This document shows positions 8,792-16,111 of a stretch of 31,343 bases of DNA, in pieces (position 1 is the first letter of the stretch; every line of letters begins with the position of its first letter). The stretch is from an uncultured Oscillospiraceae bacterium. GTDB taxonomy: Bacteria; Bacillota; Clostridia; Oscillospirales; Acutalibacteraceae. Under the pieces are notes generated by a model, which worked only from the letters and a program-made list of their open reading frames with translations, made no database searches and was not told the DNA's origin. The stretch spans positions 1-31,343 of the forward strand of contig CAUFXR010000022.1 of NCBI GenBank assembly GCA_959596515.1, written 5' to 3'. A program made the position numbers and the translations under genes.

Positions 8792-9430
8792 TTACAGCAA
8801 TTCTTTGATTCCCTGAGACAGCGCCTTAATGATCAGGCAGCAGGAAGTAGCCCCCGCATCCAGAACACCTCTGGAACGCTCGCCCAAACGGCTCGCCCTT
8901 CCCAGCTTCGCCACCAGATCTTTGGTGGATTCCTTTCCAGCTTCCGCGGCCTCTTCCATCTTGTTCAGGGCTTCTCCGAAATCGTCGCCCGCTTCCACAG
9001 ACTTTTTCAGGCTTTCCACCGCCGGGGTCAAAGTATCCACTAAGGTTTTATCCCCTACCTTGGCGCCACCAATGCTCTGGATTCCTTCCAGGGCCGCGGC
9101 CATCATATCGGTGAACAGGGGCAGATCTAAGGTCTCTTTTCCCTTAACGGTTCTGGCTAGACGTCCAAAAAAGGTGCCGTACAGCGGTCCCATGGAACCA
9201 CCAATCTCATTCATCAGTACGCGGGATAAGAGCTTCAGATTTTCCTGCAGGCCCTCTCCGGCTTCGCTTTGCCGGGAAAGATAGATACCGGCGCCTTTAT
9301 CCATATTGATGCCGTGGTCTCCGTCACCGATCAGGCCATCGATGGTGCTTAAATATTCCTTATTGTCACGGATACACTGCGCAACCTTAATAACGATTCC
9401 GCCGGAATTGGCGGTTGCGATCGAACTCAT
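8792..9430 (-). CDS. dhaL: Dihydroxyacetone/ketose kinase subunit DhaL
   Basis: The 212-residue nucleotide-binding subunit of a two-component dihydroxyacetone-type kinase. Diagnostic motifs are GLIGDGDHG near residue 34 (Asp residues binding Mg-ADP), GGSMGPLYGTFF, GDKTLVDTL and GRASRLGERSRGVLDAGA at the C-terminus. Length is normal for DhaL. It is preceded by GGAG 8 bases before the ATG and follows dhaK by 36 bases. In PTS-dependent systems DhaL keeps a bound ADP that DhaM recharges; no dhaM is nearby. Either a distant DhaM serves it, or this pair uses ATP directly, as known kinases for erythrulose-type sugars do. Which applies cannot be read from the sequence. Confidence 0.92.
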   Translation of the reverse strand: MSSIATANSGGIVIKVAQCIRDNKEYLSTIDGLIGDGDHGINMDKGAGIYLSRQSEAGEGLQENLKLLSRVLMNEIGGSMGPLYGTFFGRLARTVKGKETLDLPLFTDMMAAALEGIQSIGGAKVGDKTLVDTLTPAVESLKKSVEAGDDFGEALNKMEEAAEAGKESTKDLVAKLGRASRLGERSRGVLDAGATSCCLIIKALSQGIKELL

Positions 9431-9466
9431 GCAAGTAATCTCCTTCCTTATTTTGACACAGTTAAC

Positions 9467-10471
9467 TTATTTCTGGAACTGCTTCCAAGCTACCGTATCG
9501 ATCTCCATATTCAGGTATTCTTTCATCTCATCATCCACCTGGCACAGAGTTACCGTGGCGCCCTTCATATCCAGAGAGGTAAAGTAATTTCCTACCAGCG
9601 GGAACACAACCTTGAAACCGTTGGCTTCCAGGATTTTTTCTACTTCCTGGTAGATCACGTACAGCTCCATCACCGGAGTGGAACCCAGTCCGGAAACCAG
9701 GACAGCCAACTCGCCGTTTCCCTTATCAGAAATGTCATCCATCACCAGCTGAGTCATTTTTTCGGCGATTTCCTTAGCGGTACCCAGCTTGCAAACTTCC
9801 ACACCGGGCTCGCCATGATGCCCAATACCGAATTCCGCGGTGCCTTCCGCAATCTGGAAATTAGGCTTACCGGCGGCCGGTAAAGAGCAAGGACTTAATC
9901 CTACACCCACACTGTGACAATTGTCGATAGCCTTTTGGGCCACTGCGATGACTTCATCCAAAGTTCCGCCCATCGCGGCCTTAGCGCCGGCGCATTTCCA
10001 CATAAAGATCTCACCGGCAACCCCGCGGCGCTTTTCCCGGTTCTCCTTAGGAGCGGAAGCCACATCGTCATTGGCAACTACGATTTTCACCTCGATATCG
10101 TCATCCTCCGCCATTTCCATAGCCATTTTCACGTTCATGTTGTCGCCAGCGTAGTTTCCATACAGACAAGCGACACCATTACCTTGATCAGCAGCCCGAA
10201 TCGCATCATAAAACGCTACCGCTGTCGGGGAGGAAAAAATCTCACCCACCGCTACCGCGTCCACCATATTGCGTCCCACATAGCCGATAAAAGCGGGTTT
10301 ATGACCGGAACCACCGCCGGTAACAAGACCGACCTTGCCTTCTCTCACAGGCTGAGCAGTTTTGAACACTCTGGGATTATCCGTAGGAGCAACAATGTCA
10401 CTGTGGGCTTTGGCATAACCTTTCAACATATCCTCCACAATGTATTGGGGATCATTGGCAAACATCTGCAT
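9467..10471 (-). CDS. dhaK: Dihydroxyacetone/ketose kinase subunit DhaK
   Basis: The 334-residue substrate-binding subunit of the kinase. DhaK proteins hold their keto-substrate through a hemiaminal bond to a His, seen here as the second His of GIGHHGEPG (about residue 219). The catalytic Asp of YAGDNMN (about 110) and the His of GSGH (about 57) are also kept. The motif that is usually GSGHEPxH reads GSGHKPAF here, a change beside the active site that may widen or alter substrate choice (inference). GAGGAGG lies 8 bases before the ATG. It follows the rpiB-like gene by 21 bases and is followed by dhaL, giving a compact operon under the consensus promoter at 10990-11018. Confidence 0.92.
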   Translation of the reverse strand: MQMFANDPQYIVEDMLKGYAKAHSDIVAPTDNPRVFKTAQPVREGKVGLVTGGGSGHKPAFIGYVGRNMVDAVAVGEIFSSPTAVAFYDAIRAADQGNGVACLYGNYAGDNMNVKMAMEMAEDDDIEVKIVVANDDVASAPKENREKRRGVAGEIFMWKCAGAKAAMGGTLDEVIAVAQKAIDNCHSVGVGLSPCSLPAAGKPNFQIAEGTAEFGIGHHGEPGVEVCKLGTAKEIAEKMTQLVMDDISDKGNGELAVLVSGLGSTPVMELYVIYQEVEKILEANGFKVVFPLVGNYFTSLDMKGATVTLCQVDDEMKEYLNMEIDTVAWKQFQK

Positions 10472-10492
10472 AGATACAACCTCCTCAAAATA

Positions 10493-10942
10493 TTATTTGA
10501 AATATTTTTCTTCCATCTGCTTGATGGCTTCCACCTTAGGAGCGGAACCGCCGCCGGCAAAATCACAGGTAAGCCACAGCTTCACCAGCATTTTCGCCAG
10601 TTCCGGACCGATAATTCTGGCGCCCATACACATGATCTGGGCGTCATTGCTTTTGCGGGAACGTTCTGTAGAAAAGGAATCATGGCAAACGGCAGCGCGG
10701 ATTCCCTTTACCTTGTTGGCGGCCATCGCCATACCGATACCGGTTCCGCAGATCAAAATACCCCGGTCCGCTTTGCCGTCCGCTACAATATTCGCTACCT
10801 TTTCGGCAATATTGGGATATAAGACCACCTCATCGTCACGGCAGCCCTCATCGGTCACTTCAATTCCCTCTTTTTGAAGCAGATCAATGATAATGTGCTT
10901 TAAGCCGCATCCCGCTTCGTCACAACCAATAGCAATTTTCAC
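10493..10942 (-). CDS. RpiB/LacAB-family sugar-phosphate isomerase, remodelled active site
   Basis: A 149-residue protein aligning end to end with ribose-5-phosphate isomerase B. The catalytic Cys loop LICGTGIGM is intact. Compared with E. coli RpiB by eye, GCDHVG is GCDEAG (His to Glu), RQHND is RKSND (the ring-opening His to Ser), and GGRHQQR is GGGSAPK (both phosphate-contacting Arg lost, one to Lys). It therefore probably does not isomerise ribose 5-phosphate. RpiB-family members acting on erythrulose 4-phosphate (DerI, EryI) are known and pair with DhaK-type kinases, which fits this operon; the assignment is inference. The start is GTG, preceded by GAGGGG. It is the first gene of the operon and is transcribed from a consensus promoter. 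Confidence 0.85.
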   Translation of the reverse strand: MKIAIGCDEAGCGLKHIIIDLLQKEGIEVTDEGCRDDEVVLYPNIAEKVANIVADGKADRGILICGTGIGMAMAANKVKGIRAAVCHDSFSTERSRKSNDAQIMCMGARIIGPELAKMLVKLWLTCDFAGGGSAPKVEAIKQMEEKYFK

Positions 10943-10967
10943 AAAGAACCCCTCTTTTCAAATATGA

Positions 10968-10979
10968 AATAACGTTATT
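10968..10979. promoter_or_regulatory. Palindrome at the operon start, candidate operator
   Basis: Perfect 12-base palindrome AATAACGTTATT at about +4 to +15 of the sugar-operon transcript. The position is suited to a repressor such as the divergently encoded IclR-family protein. No binding data can be inferred. Confidence 0.45.
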
Positions 10980-10989
10980 GTATATGAAA

Positions 10990-11018
10990 ATTATATCCTA
11001 AAGCACTGAATCTGTCAA
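10990..11018 (-). promoter_or_regulatory. Consensus sigma-A promoter of the sugar operon
   Basis: Perfect -35 TTGACA (11013-11018) and perfect -10 TATAAT (10990-10995) with a 17-base spacer on the minus strand; start near 10983. Such a strong promoter implies tight repression when the substrate is absent. Confidence 0.9.
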
Positions 11019-11024
11019 GAATGA

Positions 11025-11053
11025 TTGCGCTATTTTAAAATAATTGCTACAAT
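11025..11053 (+). promoter_or_regulatory. Promoter of the IclR regulator
   Basis: TTGCGC (11025-11030), a 17-base spacer and TACAAT (11048-11053). The spacer contains a perfect AT palindrome TATTTTAAAATA (11031-11042), which could be an autoregulatory site. Confidence 0.6.
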
Positions 11054-11074
11054 AAAGTCAAAGGAGGAATTCCA

Positions 11075-11884
11075 TTGAACAATCAACCATCGCCTTCCGC
11101 CGCTCCCGCACTGGACAGAGGGCTTTCCATTATCGAATATTTGCTGGAAATCGACCAGCCTGCATCCCTAAAAAAAATCTCAGACGATTTGTCCATACCT
11201 ATCGCCTCTGCTTTCCGTCTAATTAAAACACTGACAGCCCGAGGCTATGTGGATGAAATCAGCTCAAATCAGCAGCTTTATGTCCCTGGAAATAAACTGT
11301 TCCAAATCGTGCAGCGATATCAATTGAACAATCCTCTTCAGTCTGTGGCCCAAGCGCCTTTAAAAGAGCTTGCTGTGACCACAGGGCAAACGGCTCAGCT
11401 CGCCCTGTTCCAAAACAGAACGGTACTTTATATCGATCAGGCGATACCGGTGAACCCGGTATCGATTGTCGCGCCAATGCATACTCCTATTCCTATCAAT
11501 ATCACCGCGGCCGGAAAAATCATCTGCGCCCAGCTGTCCCCGGAAGAGCAGCAGGATCTCCTTTCTCACGAAACCTTGGTGCAGAAAACCCCCTATTCTA
11601 TCAGCAGCATCGATGCTCTGCTGCAAAATATTAAAAGTGCAAAACAGAGGGGCTACGCTACGGACATCGAGGAATATTCCCGGGGGATCGGTTGTATTTC
11701 TGCCGCGATTCTAGATGGCCTCAACCGTTGTGTCGGCGCCATCGGCATCACCGGTCATATTGACCAGTACCGAAAAAAAGAAATCTTCGATAGTAACGTG
11801 AAAGCGGTATTGGCCGCCGCGAAAAAAGTTTCCCGTTCTATGGGTTATAGCAGTCAATATCCACCGGTGGAAGCAGGCATATAA
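11075..11884 (+). CDS. IclR-family transcriptional regulator
   Basis: A 269-residue regulator. An N-terminal winged helix (ALDRGLSIIEYLLE, then SLKKISDDLSIPIASAFRLIKTL, residues ~12-65) is followed by the IclR effector domain (~85-260; AAGKIICAQLSPEEQ, the YATDIEEYSRGIGCISAAI region and a C-terminal VGAIGITGH). IclR proteins bind small carbon metabolites and usually control the adjacent catabolic genes. This one is divergent from the rpiB-like/dhaK/dhaL/isomerase operon across a 132-base region that contains both promoters and two palindromes. The start is TTG: AAGGAGGA lies 7 bases ahead and there is no in-frame ATG at the N-terminus. It is very probably the local repressor or activator of the operon. 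Confidence 0.92.
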   Translation: MNNQPSPSAAPALDRGLSIIEYLLEIDQPASLKKISDDLSIPIASAFRLIKTLTARGYVDEISSNQQLYVPGNKLFQIVQRYQLNNPLQSVAQAPLKELAVTTGQTAQLALFQNRTVLYIDQAIPVNPVSIVAPMHTPIPINITAAGKIICAQLSPEEQQDLLSHETLVQKTPYSISSIDALLQNIKSAKQRGYATDIEEYSRGIGCISAAILDGLNRCVGAIGITGHIDQYRKKEIFDSNVKAVLAAAKKVSRSMGYSSQYPPVEAGI

Positions 11885-12187
11885 AAATTTCTCTTTCCGC
11901 CTTCTCCGCTCTTTTGAAACGTTCTTCGCAACCGTTTCTCTGTGTTTGGTTTTTACGGACATTTCACGCAGACTTATTCCATCCGAAGCTATGAACAAAC
12001 AGTGGGCGGATTCTCCCAGCGCCACATTTTATTTCTCCATTAGTTTCTGGCAAAAATTCTTTCGTCAGGGCAAGCGCAGGGATAGGATCGGCTCATGAGC
12101 GGGACGGTCTGCGTTTCTACTCTTAAAGTCTTTCCGTGACATCACTTTTTCCGCGACGGGAAAAGGGATGCAAAAAGTTTTTAAAAA
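11885..12187. other. Intergenic region without recognised features
   Basis: Between the iclR stop and the fibre-operon terminator. It contains a short hairpin (CTTTTTCC/GGGAAAAG around 12145-12165) with no T tract. No gene or promoter can be supported, and there is no clear terminator directly after iclR. Confidence 0.5.
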
Positions 12188-12229
12188 GCGAAAAATAGCC
12201 TCCACCGAAATTCGATGGAGGCTATTTTC
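12185..12229 (-). terminator. Terminator of the phage-fibre operon
   Basis: Hairpin with 13-base arms AAAATAGCCTCCA and TGGAGGCTATTTT (12192-12229), followed on the minus strand by a broken T tract. It is 127 bases beyond the stop of the downstream fibre gene. Its T-rich flanks would also let it stop rightward transcripts. Confidence 0.8.
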
Positions 12230-12355
12230 TTGGTTCGATTCCATTACCGTAGGAAATATAAAGTCCCTTTCAGTCGCGTATCTGCTTGTACTGGTTCACT
12301 CGTTTCATCTTATCGTGTGAAATTTTTTTCTTTTTTAAAGCTATTTCGCGCTGGA

Positions 12356-12856
12356 TTACTTTGATAAATTTCCCGACAAAAATATGTGAACCGAGAGGTC
12401 CTGGTTTGCAACCGACGGTTTTACCGCACAGATCTGCCAGGACATAGCGTCCAAACCTAATAAAAGAAGATTTCCCCATACTCCAGTAGAATTTCCACAG
12501 GAAATCCACCCTTTGGGAGGTATGGCAAATTTCGCGGGGTAGGCCGCCGTCATGGCGTTTGAAACATAGATGCCGTTCTCTTCCGTATCAATTGCCATGG
12601 CGCCGGGAAAAATCTGAGCCTCACAAACGTATTTTCCGCTGTGGTATTCGGTATATTCCCAATTGATACCGTCAGAGACCGTTGTTCCCCGGTCGACGAT
12701 ATAATCCGCAGCTTCCGTCTTCAGAAGGAACTTCGAGGTATCCGCCGGTGGACCCTGATCTCCTTTGGGGCCCTGAGGCCCCTGCGGACCTGTTTCTCCC
12801 TGGTCTCCCTTTGGGCCCTGAGGACCAATAACACTTCCTAAATCCAATTCCATCAT
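12356..12856 (-). CDS. Phage-type fibre tip protein with collagen-like segment
   Basis: A 166-residue protein. Residues ~10-38 are about nine Gly-X-Y triplets (GPQGPKGDQGETGPQ and on), which form collagen-like triple helices. The remaining ~125 residues resemble the C-terminal head of Firmicutes phage tail proteins, with the pattern DGINWEYTEYHSGKYVCEA, a mid-region PAKFAIPPKGWIS and an aromatic C-terminus. A trimeric receptor-binding fibre is the likely form. No signal peptide, membrane anchor or LPXTG is seen. It starts 2 bases after the stop of the BppU-like gene, with AGGAGA 6-7 bases ahead of the first ATG, so the two are translationally coupled. No other tail, capsid or lysis genes lie in the window. 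Confidence 0.75.
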   Translation of the reverse strand: MMELDLGSVIGPQGPKGDQGETGPQGPQGPKGDQGPPADTSKFLLKTEAADYIVDRGTTVSDGINWEYTEYHSGKYVCEAQIFPGAMAIDTEENGIYVSNAMTAAYPAKFAIPPKGWISCGNSTGVWGNLLLLGLDAMSWQICAVKPSVANQDLSVHIFLSGNLSK

Positions 12857-12858
12857 AA

Positions 12859-13566
12859 TTATTCTCCTGTTGTATAGATTAGATAACCGTCAGAAATAGA
12901 CAGCGGCGGCGGAGTGCCACCGTCCACATACTGGGCGATCAAATGTCCCTCGGCGTTTACATATAGTGTATACATACCATCCACCGCCGCGCTGAGGCCG
13001 CTGTCGCCCCGATCACCCTTTTCGCCTTTTTCGCCTTTTGGACCCTGGATTCCTTGAACACCCGGGGATCCTGGAGCCCCATTAAAGAAACCGCTGTCTC
13101 TTTTTTCGATCAGATCGTCTTTCACTGCCTCAGCCTCGGCAATTACTTCATCTACCTCTCCTACCGCGCTAAGCACCTGTGCCAGTTTTGAGAATTCATC
13201 GGTACTTTCAATTGCTTCTTGGTAACTGCTTTTGACAATATAAAGAGTAGGAAGAGTTACTTTTACCGTGTGACTATCCGTGTCAATAATCTGAAGTTCA
13301 CACAGCTTGCTCTTACCGTAAGCGGTCATCATTTGCCCTGTCAAAACAACGGTAGCTACGTTTCCCATGGTCTCCACCGGCGCATATATAATGGTATCAT
13401 CTGGCTTTTGCAGATAAAAGGAAACATCCTTGCCTGACAAATCAAACGGCGTCACCGAATCCAAAAGATGGATTACCAGCGTTCTTCCGTCCGCCTCCTC
13501 CTGAATTACTCTGATTTCCTCTATTGGCTTTCGCCAAACATCTACTGTGATTTCTTTATAGACCAA
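12859..13566 (-). CDS. Phage baseplate upper protein (BppU N-domain) with collagen-like segment
   Basis: A 235-residue protein. The N-terminal ~115 residues match the BppU/DUF2479 pattern: early VDVWRKPIEEIRVIQEE, then LSGKDVSFYLQKPDDT, LTGQMMTAYGKSKLCELQI and TLYIVKSSYQEAIESTDEF. A helical stretch (~125-155) follows, then a Gly-X-Y collagen-like segment (~163-190, GAPGSPGVQGIQGPKG and on). The end is of the NAEGHLIAQYVDG type and is common in Firmicutes phage tail proteins. BppU links receptor-binding proteins to the baseplate in lactococcal phages. Start is TTG with AGGAGGG 6 bases upstream. It is the first gene of a two-gene operon divergent from an XRE regulator. It may be a prophage or tailocin relic, or a domesticated fibre. 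Confidence 0.85.
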   Translation of the reverse strand: MVYKEITVDVWRKPIEEIRVIQEEADGRTLVIHLLDSVTPFDLSGKDVSFYLQKPDDTIIYAPVETMGNVATVVLTGQMMTAYGKSKLCELQIIDTDSHTVKVTLPTLYIVKSSYQEAIESTDEFSKLAQVLSAVGEVDEVIAEAEAVKDDLIEKRDSGFFNGAPGSPGVQGIQGPKGEKGEKGDRGDSGLSAAVDGMYTLYVNAEGHLIAQYVDGGTPPPLSISDGYLIYTTGE

Positions 13567-13639
13567 GCGCTTCCCTCCTGTTGATTTAAATTCTACAAAC
13601 CAATCAAAAACTTCGCGATTTCCATTGTTGTTACTTTAA

Positions 13640-13668
13640 ATTTTACCCCGAAATAGAATAAAAGTCAA
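13640..13668 (-). promoter_or_regulatory. Promoter of the phage-fibre operon
   Basis: Minus-strand -35 TTGACT (13663-13668), 17-base spacer, -10 TAAAAT (13640-13645). Close to consensus; start near 13633, about 67 bases before the TTG start. Confidence 0.8.
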
Positions 13669-13690
13669 CAAATCTTTTTTTGCATGTTGA
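13665..13690. promoter_or_regulatory. Inverted repeat between divergent promoters
   Basis: TCAACA (13665-13670) and TGTTGA (13685-13690), 14 bases apart, overlap the two outward -35 boxes. One XRE dimer here would silence both transcripts. Part of the symmetry comes from the -35 boxes themselves, so the case is moderate. Confidence 0.4.
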
Positions 13691-13715
13691 ATTTTAAGAA
13701 ACAAAAAGATATACT
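13687..13715 (+). promoter_or_regulatory. Promoter of the XRE regulator
   Basis: TTGAAT (13687-13692), 17-base spacer, TATACT (13710-13715). The leader is ~67 bases to the ATG at 13789. Confidence 0.7.
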
Positions 13716-13788
13716 AAAGGTGAGAAACCTTTTCTTAGTCTTCTACACTTTTAAATTCGTCTTCATTCATGGAACAGGAGAAAACAAA

Positions 13789-14298
13789 ATGTCTGTACTG
13801 TCAAATAATATCCGAACCCGCAGGGAAGCCCTGCACATGACCCAGGATGAATTAGCGCTTAAGCTAGGTTACCGTTCTCGTTCCTCGATCAATAAGATCG
13901 AGAAGGGATTAGCGGATATTCCACAGTCCAAGCTGCAAGCCTTTGCCAACGCCCTGGAAACCACTGTTCCTCAGCTTCTAGGCTGGGATCCTGCCCAATG
14001 GAAGAATTTTTCCAAAGAGCGCCGGTATTTGGGAATTCCTCTTTCCGTTTTAGCGGAGGAATTGGACCTGCCAGAAAAAGATCTCATCGCCTGGGAGACT
14101 GGGAACGCACCTGGGACAAAAGAACAATTAGAACAGCTCCAGCAGGTGTTGACGCTGATCGCTTTTCATCAAAACAGCCACGCGCCAGATACACTGTCTC
14201 AGCTTTTCAGTCAACTTCTTCAGCTCAGTCCTGAAAGGCTAGATGAAGTAAAAAAGTTTATACAGTATCAGCTTGCTTTACAAAAAAAGGATAAATAG
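13789..14298 (+). CDS. XRE-family transcriptional regulator
   Basis: A 169-residue DNA-binding protein. Residues ~3-60 form a Cro/CI-type helix-turn-helix (NNIRTRREALHMTQDELAL, then YRSRSSINKIEKG), followed by a second, more weakly HTH-like segment (IPLSVLAEELDLPEKDLIAWE) and a helical C-terminus. There is no peptidase or ImmA-type domain, so it is not an obvious LexA-like self-cleaving repressor. The ATG at 13789 is chosen because AGGAG lies 8 bases ahead; the upstream in-frame ATG at 13684 precedes the promoter. It is divergent from the two fibre genes and is the obvious candidate for their control. The 14299-14555 gap downstream contains no clear terminator or gene. Confidence 0.88.
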   Translation: MSVLSNNIRTRREALHMTQDELALKLGYRSRSSINKIEKGLADIPQSKLQAFANALETTVPQLLGWDPAQWKNFSKERRYLGIPLSVLAEELDLPEKDLIAWETGNAPGTKEQLEQLQQVLTLIAFHQNSHAPDTLSQLFSQLLQLSPERLDEVKKFIQYQLALQKKDK

Positions 14299-14555
14299 CC
14301 CAAAAGGCCCTTTCCCTGGGCGAAAAAAGTGGACGCTCAACATTTGCCCTCAATTTGACAGGCTGAAGCTCGTTATAAACTTGAGAAAATTATCTTGGTC
14401 TCAGAGGACGCTTTCTCGTGTGCGCTTTTCCCTTCCTTCGCTATTAATTGCAATAATTGTGCCTCATTCTAAATTCTAGGACAAGTTATTTCTTCTTTAC
14501 TTTTATGCATAAATTTATCACAAGGCTTTCCCGTGTACCGCCAGGTTTTTTCCTA

Positions 14556-14584
14556 TTGTTTTCTTTTCTTATTTATTGTAGAAT
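14556..14584 (+). promoter_or_regulatory. Promoter of the zinc-ribbon membrane protein
   Basis: TTGTTT (14556-14561), 17-base spacer, TAGAAT (14579-14584); start near 14591, giving a short leader that contains the AAGGAGG ribosome site. Confidence 0.6.
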
Positions 14585-14615
14585 AAAGTCAATATAAATG
14601 AAGGAGGCAAGAAGT

Positions 14616-15056
14616 ATGTTTTGTCCTCATTGCGGCCAAAGTAATTTACCGGACAGTCTGTTTTGTACTTATTGCGGTACCCCCTTAAATTATGACAATA
14701 ATTCTTTGCAATCCCCCCCGCCTATCAATCCCTATTCTCCGCCTCAGATGCCGTATCCCCCCTATCCGTACTCGCCTTATTCGCCGATCGCTCCCATAAA
14801 ATCGAAACAGACCAGCGCCTGCGCTGTTACCGGATTTGTTTTTTCTCTGCTTTCTATTTTCTTGATATGGATTGGTTTTTTTCTCGCGCTATTAGGAGTC
14901 ATTTTATCTGGTGTCGGTGTTTCTCAGTGTAACCGGTTGGACCAGGATGGCAAAGGTCTGGGAATCGCCGGCGTTATCATCAGTTCTTTTATTCTCTTTC
15001 TTTACATTTTACTTTTCATCCTTTTAATTCTTGGCGCGAGCTTTTCTGTGCTTTAA
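14616..15056 (+). CDS. Zinc-ribbon DUF4190-type membrane protein
   Basis: A 146-residue protein. An N-terminal zinc ribbon has Cys pairs CPHC and CTYC (Cys 3, 6, 17, 20). A Pro/Tyr-rich linker of PYPPYPYSPYSP type follows. The C-terminal half has two membrane helices (~70-105 and ~112-145) separated by a polar loop, CNRLDQDGKGLGIAGVI, typical of DUF4190 proteins. It should lie in the cytoplasmic membrane with the ribbon inside. No function is known for the family. The ATG at 14616 is chosen over the one at 14598 because AAGGAGG lies 8 bases before it. It is monocistronic, ending in the hairpin terminator at 15093. Confidence 0.85.
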   Translation: MFCPHCGQSNLPDSLFCTYCGTPLNYDNNSLQSPPPINPYSPPQMPYPPYPYSPYSPIAPIKSKQTSACAVTGFVFSLLSIFLIWIGFFLALLGVILSGVGVSQCNRLDQDGKGLGIAGVIISSFILFLYILLFILLILGASFSVL

Positions 15057-15092
15057 GATACATTATACGATCAAATATTAACCTCGGTTTTT

Positions 15093-15121
15093 ATCCCGGC
15101 CTTGTTTCGGCCGGGATTTTT
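15093..15121 (+). terminator. Terminator after the zinc-ribbon gene
   Basis: ATCCCGGCC (15093-15101), loop of 7, GGCCGGGAT (15109-15117) and a run of T. Textbook intrinsic terminator 36 bases past the stop. Confidence 0.92.
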
Positions 15122-15326
15122 CATAGCGCACTATCTTTTTCCGTAATTTCCGACATAATCTCCCTTAAAAAGTACATCTTCCAGGCTTGTTTTAAATACC
15201 ACCCGCTAAAACAATCCTAAGCATATTTTTTACATTCCCGGTTTTCAAAATCCGTGAAAACAGTTCCGTGGGAGGATTTCAGTCTAAAAATTAAATCAAC
15301 GACACAATTGACGGAGGTAACCTGAA

Positions 15327-15836
15327 TTGATAATTAGAAAAGAAACAGAAGAAGACTACGCTGAGGTCTATCGAGTAATTACCGAGGCTTTTGCAACAGC
15401 CGAGCACACCACCGGTAACGAACAGGATCTAGTAGCCGCTTTACGAAAAAGTGACGCTTTTATCGCCGATTTATCTTTAGTCGCAGAAATAAACGGAGAA
15501 ATCGCGGGTCATATTCTGTTTACAAAAGCGCGGGTCGGTGAGAATGAGATTGTAACTTTAGCCCCGTTATCAGTTAAGCCGATTTTTCAAAGGCAAGGGG
15601 TAGGAACCGCCTTAATAAAGGAAGGGCACCGAATCGCGAAAGAATTGGGATATCCATATTCCCTCGTTCTAGGAAGCGAATTATACTATCCCAGAATGGG
15701 ATATCGTCCCGCCAGCCAATTAGGCGTAGAGCTTCCACCTGGCATACCAGATCAAAATTTTATGATTGTGAAATTGCGGAAAGATGCTAAACCTATTTGT
15801 GGCGCGGTAGTTTACGCGCAAGAATTTGGCCTGTAG
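15327..15836 (+). CDS. GNAT-family N-acetyltransferase, YhbS-like
   Basis: A 169-residue acetyltransferase. The fold starts with MIIRKETEEDYAEVYRVITEAF. The conserved GHILFTKARV strand leads to LAPLSVKPIFQRQGVGTALI, with the acetyl-CoA loop QRQGVG around residues 90-95. The C-terminal half has GSELYYPRMGYRPAS and a final GAVVYAQEFGL strand, the arrangement of YhbS-like proteins. Substrate unknown. Start codon is TTG: GGAGGT lies 8 bases upstream and no ATG is available. It stands alone; neither neighbour shares its transcript clearly. Nothing else is recognised in 15122-15300 or 15837-16040. Confidence 0.88.
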   Translation: MIIRKETEEDYAEVYRVITEAFATAEHTTGNEQDLVAALRKSDAFIADLSLVAEINGEIAGHILFTKARVGENEIVTLAPLSVKPIFQRQGVGTALIKEGHRIAKELGYPYSLVLGSELYYPRMGYRPASQLGVELPPGIPDQNFMIVKLRKDAKPICGAVVYAQEFGL

Positions 15837-16044
15837 GTTCAAGGCGTACAACAGGAAAAGATAAGGTTGTTTTTTCATTGAACTAGACTGGACACTTGAT
15901 CATTCAAAACAAGGAGCAAAATTATAGAAAGTTCGTTATTTGTGGCACATCATTCATGAAATTGTTACTGCGTTTTTCTTTTTTGCAAGTATCTTTTTCG
16001 TCTTTGCGGTAAAATTCATATCATATCAAATTTTTATTCTCCGC

Positions 16045-16074
16045 TTGATGATTAGACGACAAAGGTGCTATGAT
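16045..16074 (+). promoter_or_regulatory. Promoter of the nuclease-helicase gene
   Basis: TTGATG (16045-16050), 18-base spacer, extended -10 TGCTATGAT (ending 16074). Start near 16081 supports translation from 16112, not 16070. Confidence 0.6.
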
Positions 16075-16111
16075 AAAGGTGCCAATGAAAAAGCCAGATC
16101 GGAGGAGCGTC

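Noticed and set aside
9914..10822. 302-codon frame on the plus strand opposite dhaK and rpiB
   Set aside because: It is the antisense shadow of two well-identified genes and has no ribosome site.
12270..12509. 79-codon minus-strand frame overlapping the fibre-tip gene
   Set aside because: It is an alternate frame within and just past the gene, without a ribosome site.
13684..13788. N-terminal extension of the XRE regulator
   Set aside because: It overlaps the promoter elements; AGGAG directs translation to the ATG at 13789.
14299..14330. Terminator after the XRE gene (GCCC/GGGC)
   Set aside because: The stem is short with an internal clash, and no T tract follows.
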